From assembly GCF_013375555.1 (NCBI RefSeq), contig NZ_JABXWB010000005.1, positions 310,001 through 374,000 of the forward strand: 64,000 nucleotides of DNA, given 5' to 3'. Both the position numbers and the translations under genes were made by a program. The stretch comes from Sphingobium sp. EM0848. Its GTDB lineage: Bacteria; Pseudomonadota; Alphaproteobacteria; Sphingomonadales; Sphingomonadaceae. Shown here in pieces: positions 61,861 through 64,000 of the stretch (its first letter is position 1; each line of letters opens with the position of its first letter). Under the pieces are notes generated by a model. The model made no database searches and was not told the origin of the DNA. It saw only the letters and a list, made by a program, of their open reading frames with translations.

Positions 61861-63597
61861 TCAGGGACGAGAATACACGTACTGTCCTTCTTTCAAGGTA
61901 GCCGATACTTTTACGTCCATCAGTTGTTCCGGCGGAATAGCGAGAGGGTCGCGGTCGAGAATAACGAGATCTGCCATTTTCCCCTTTTCCAGGGTGCCCT
62001 TCGTGGCCTCTTCATGCAGTTCGTAGGCAGCGTTGCGCGTAACTTCCAGCAGAGCCTCATAAGGGGTGACCCGCTCCTCCGGACCGAGGATGTCGTTCGA
62101 CCGGGTCCGGCGTGTCACCGCCGACCAGATAAGCCGAATCATGTCGGGCGGAACCACCGGGGAATCGTTATGAATGGTCGGATGCAGCCCAAGATCGAAC
62201 GCATCGCGCTGGGGCGAGATATGTTCGGCACGCGGCAATCCCAACGTCACCTCGCGGTGCCAATCGCCCCAGTAGAAAGTGTGCGCGGCGAAGAAGGACG
62301 GCTCGATGTCCAGCGCCTTCATCTCTTTCAACTGGTCGACGCGCGCGGTCTGGGAATGGATCGCGATCGTGCGTTGCAACGGCTTGCCGCTAGCCTGCCC
62401 TACTGCCCGGACGCTGTCGATCAACTGCTGGATTGCCGCGTCGCCGTTGACGTGGACGAAGACCTGCCAATCGTGATCTGCCGCCTTGCGCAACAGCCCC
62501 TGCAGGACGTCGTCCGGAATCTGCCGATAGCCGCTATAGTCGTTCTCGCGCCCCGGAGGCACGATATGATAAGGATGGGTCAGCCACGCGGTGCGCCCCT
62601 GCGGCGAGCCGTCGGCCAGGATCTTTACCCCCGCTGCGCGCAAATGCTGCGTGTATGTCCGCGCAAAGGGAACCTGGTCCAGCCCCGTCGGCCAGGCCTG
62701 CATCAGCGGCAGGGCATGAATATCGAGAAAGAGCGCATTTCGCTTCGCAGCCGCCTGGAGCAGGGTCCATGTCTCAGGCAGGGAGGCGCCATCCTGCGCC
62801 GTGGTCAAGCCGTTACTGGCATAGATTTCCTGCGCTTTTTTGAGCTGCTCTATTTGTTTTTCCAGAGTGGGGCGCGGGGTAACGGCATAAGCAACAAAGA
62901 TAGCGCTTTCCTCGACCACCCCCGAGGCCGTCTTGCCGTCGGCTTCGCGCCGGATAACGCCGCCCGGCGGATCACGTTCGGGATGCAGCATCCCTGTCAG
63001 TTCCAGCGCCTTTGTGTTCATCGCCGCAAGGTGCCCCGAGACGTGGCCGAGTATGATGGGGCGGTCGGCGGAAACGGCATCCAGCTCCTGACGCGTCGGA
63101 TGGCGCCTTTCTGTAAGCTCGGCATCGTCGTAGCCCATGCCCATCAACCAGCCGTCCGGATGAGTCTGCGCATATTGGCGCAGGGCGCCCTGAAGACTCG
63201 CGATGTCCTTGACCGTGCCTACGGGGGGGGGCTGCAGCGCGGCAAGATCGGCCTGCTGCGCAAGGCCGGTGATATGGCCATGCGCATCGATGAAACCAGG
63301 TAGCAGGGTCTTGCCATGAAGGTCGACCACCTTGGTCGCACTTCCGCGCATACGCTGGATCTCAGCTTCGCTGCCCACCGCGATGATCTTGCCATTCCTC
63401 ACGGCCAGCGCCTGCGCGCGCGCATCGGGCGCCGTCATCGGGACAATATTTCCGTTCACAAACAGGATATCCGCTTTTCCCGCTGCAAGGGCCTGCAACG
63501 GCACCGTGGCTAGCAGGGTCGCCAGCGCCACGCTCACCGCGCTTCCGGCTATTGCAGCCCTTTGCTTCCTGCCAACTTTCAAGGGGATTGCAAACAT
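61861..63597 (-). CDS. exported amidohydrolase (YtcJ-like)
   Basis: The 578-residue product has an N-terminal signal peptide (hydrophobic SVALATLLATVPLQ, cleavage after ALA-type residues near 45) and a metal-dependent amidohydrolase domain: DAHGH near residue 105, HVNGDAA near 375, IHSQ near 405 and HNDSP near 470. YtcJ-like enzymes hydrolyse amides or cyclic urea-type bonds; the substrate is unknown. ATG at 63597 has GGGAGGAA six bases before it; in-frame starts upstream lack this. Periplasmic location is inferred from the signal. Confidence 0.88.
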   Translation of the reverse strand: MFAIPLKVGRKQRAAIAGSAVSVALATLLATVPLQALAAGKADILFVNGNIVPMTAPDARAQALAVRNGKIIAVGSEAEIQRMRGSATKVVDLHGKTLLPGFIDAHGHITGLAQQADLAALQPPPVGTVKDIASLQGALRQYAQTHPDGWLMGMGYDDAELTERRHPTRQELDAVSADRPIILGHVSGHLAAMNTKALELTGMLHPERDPPGGVIRREADGKTASGVVEESAIFVAYAVTPRPTLEKQIEQLKKAQEIYASNGLTTAQDGASLPETWTLLQAAAKRNALFLDIHALPLMQAWPTGLDQVPFARTYTQHLRAAGVKILADGSPQGRTAWLTHPYHIVPPGRENDYSGYRQIPDDVLQGLLRKAADHDWQVFVHVNGDAAIQQLIDSVRAVGQASGKPLQRTIAIHSQTARVDQLKEMKALDIEPSFFAAHTFYWGDWHREVTLGLPRAEHISPQRDAFDLGLHPTIHNDSPVVPPDMIRLIWSAVTRRTRSNDILGPEERVTPYEALLEVTRNAAYELHEEATKGTLEKGKMADLVILDRDPLAIPPEQLMDVKVSATLKEGQYVYSRP

Positions 63598-63649
63598 CGT
63601 ATTCCTCCCTGGCATTCTCGATTCCGTGACTTTACGCTTCTTGTTTGCT

Positions 63650-64000
63650 TCACGCTTCACGCTTCACCGCGCTTACGGCGAGGGCCCGCCGATCAACCTT
63701 GTCCAGGGCATTGAGCGGCAGCGCATTCATGAACAATATGCCCCGCGGAACCTTGTAGCGGGCGATCTTCCCGGCGAAGTGTTCGATAAGCGTGGCTGCG
63801 TCCGTCGCCTGCCCCTTGCGCAAGACCACCGCCAGCAGCAGCACTTCGCCCAGCCGATCATCGGGAACGCCGAATGCCGCCGCCTGGTCGACCGCCGGAT
63901 GGGTCAGCGCCACGGCCTCGACCTCGGCACAGCCGATATTCTCTCCGCCGGAAATGACGATGTTCTTCTTCCGGTCGACGACATGGAGATAGCCATCGGC
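63650..64000 (-). CDS. AMP-forming acyl-CoA synthetase, C-terminal part (cut by window edge)
   Basis: The 116 visible residues are the C-terminal lid domain of an ANL-superfamily ligase: hinge region VDRKKNIVISGGENIGCAEVE near the edge, and the catalytic Lys near the end (NALDKVDR). It makes acyl-CoA from an acid, ATP and CoA. The start lies outside the window. Its last codons are made by three tandem copies of the heptamer GCTTCAC (plus-strand 63647-63667). It precedes the amidohydrolase gene by about 50 bases. Confidence 0.9.
   Translation of the reverse strand, partial: ADGYLHVVDRKKNIVISGGENIGCAEVEAVALTHPAVDQAAAFGVPDDRLGEVLLLAVVLRKGQATDAATLIEHFAGKIARYKVPRGILFMNALPLNALDKVDRRALAVSAVKREA

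Overview
The window looks like a high-GC alphaproteobacterium of the Sphingomonadaceae (Sphingobium/Novosphingobium type). The grounds are two SusC-free TonB-dependent receptors with the sphingomonad 'DIVVTA' plug start, many acyl-CoA dehydrogenases and fused family III CoA-transferases, sphingomonad-type intergenic repeats, and consistent GGAGG-type ribosome sites. No database search was possible; family names rest on motifs read from the sequence.

From 1 to about 45.4 kb lies a large catabolic island. It encodes a cytochrome P450 (cut by the left edge), a two-subunit Rieske dioxygenase, a type I extradiol (VOC) dioxygenase, three short-chain dehydrogenases, an ACMSD-type amidohydrolase, a fused indolepyruvate-ferredoxin-oxidoreductase-type 2-oxoacid oxidoreductase, two fused CoA-transferases, seven acyl-CoA dehydrogenases, a MaoC hydratase, an enoyl-CoA hydratase, a thiolase with a DUF35 partner, two MFS transporters, two TonB receptors, a hydrolase, GST, nitroreductase and EthD protein. 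The likely logic (inference) is outer-membrane import, ring hydroxylation by P450 or Rieske enzyme, meta-cleavage, conversion of the resulting 2-oxoacid to an acyl-CoA by the oxidoreductase, then beta-oxidation-like ring and side-chain breakdown. This resembles the sphingomonad 4,5-seco estrogen route in outline; the true substrate is unknown but is probably a polycyclic aromatic, steroid or terpenoid. A palindromic motif (TAYGCWWGCRNA and variants) sits in the promoter gaps of most of these operons, and a tandem two-headed GntR regulator is encoded nearby. A LysR gene diverges from a LuxE/LuxC-like pair (42.5-45.4 kb), predicted to reduce an acid or acyl-CoA to an aldehyde.

From 45.4 to 47.3 kb is a decay zone: a frameshifted Fic gene, an IS21-type istB remnant and a broken gene of unknown family.

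From 47.3 to 59.8 kb is a surface/secreted-protein locus wrecked by insertion sequences. A small RTX-type protein faces a giant repeat protein (reconstructed length 2096 residues). The giant gene is interrupted by one IS1380-family element with a 4-bp CTAG duplication; removing it restores the frame exactly. A second, identical IS1380 copy lies upstream with its own CTAA duplication, and it is itself split near its left end by an IS66-family element.

From 59.8 to 64 kb are remnants of a beta-oxidation operon (thiolase tail, FadJ-like gene with stop and frameshift), followed by an exported YtcJ-like amidohydrolase and the C-terminal end of an AMP-forming acyl-CoA synthetase that runs off the right edge.
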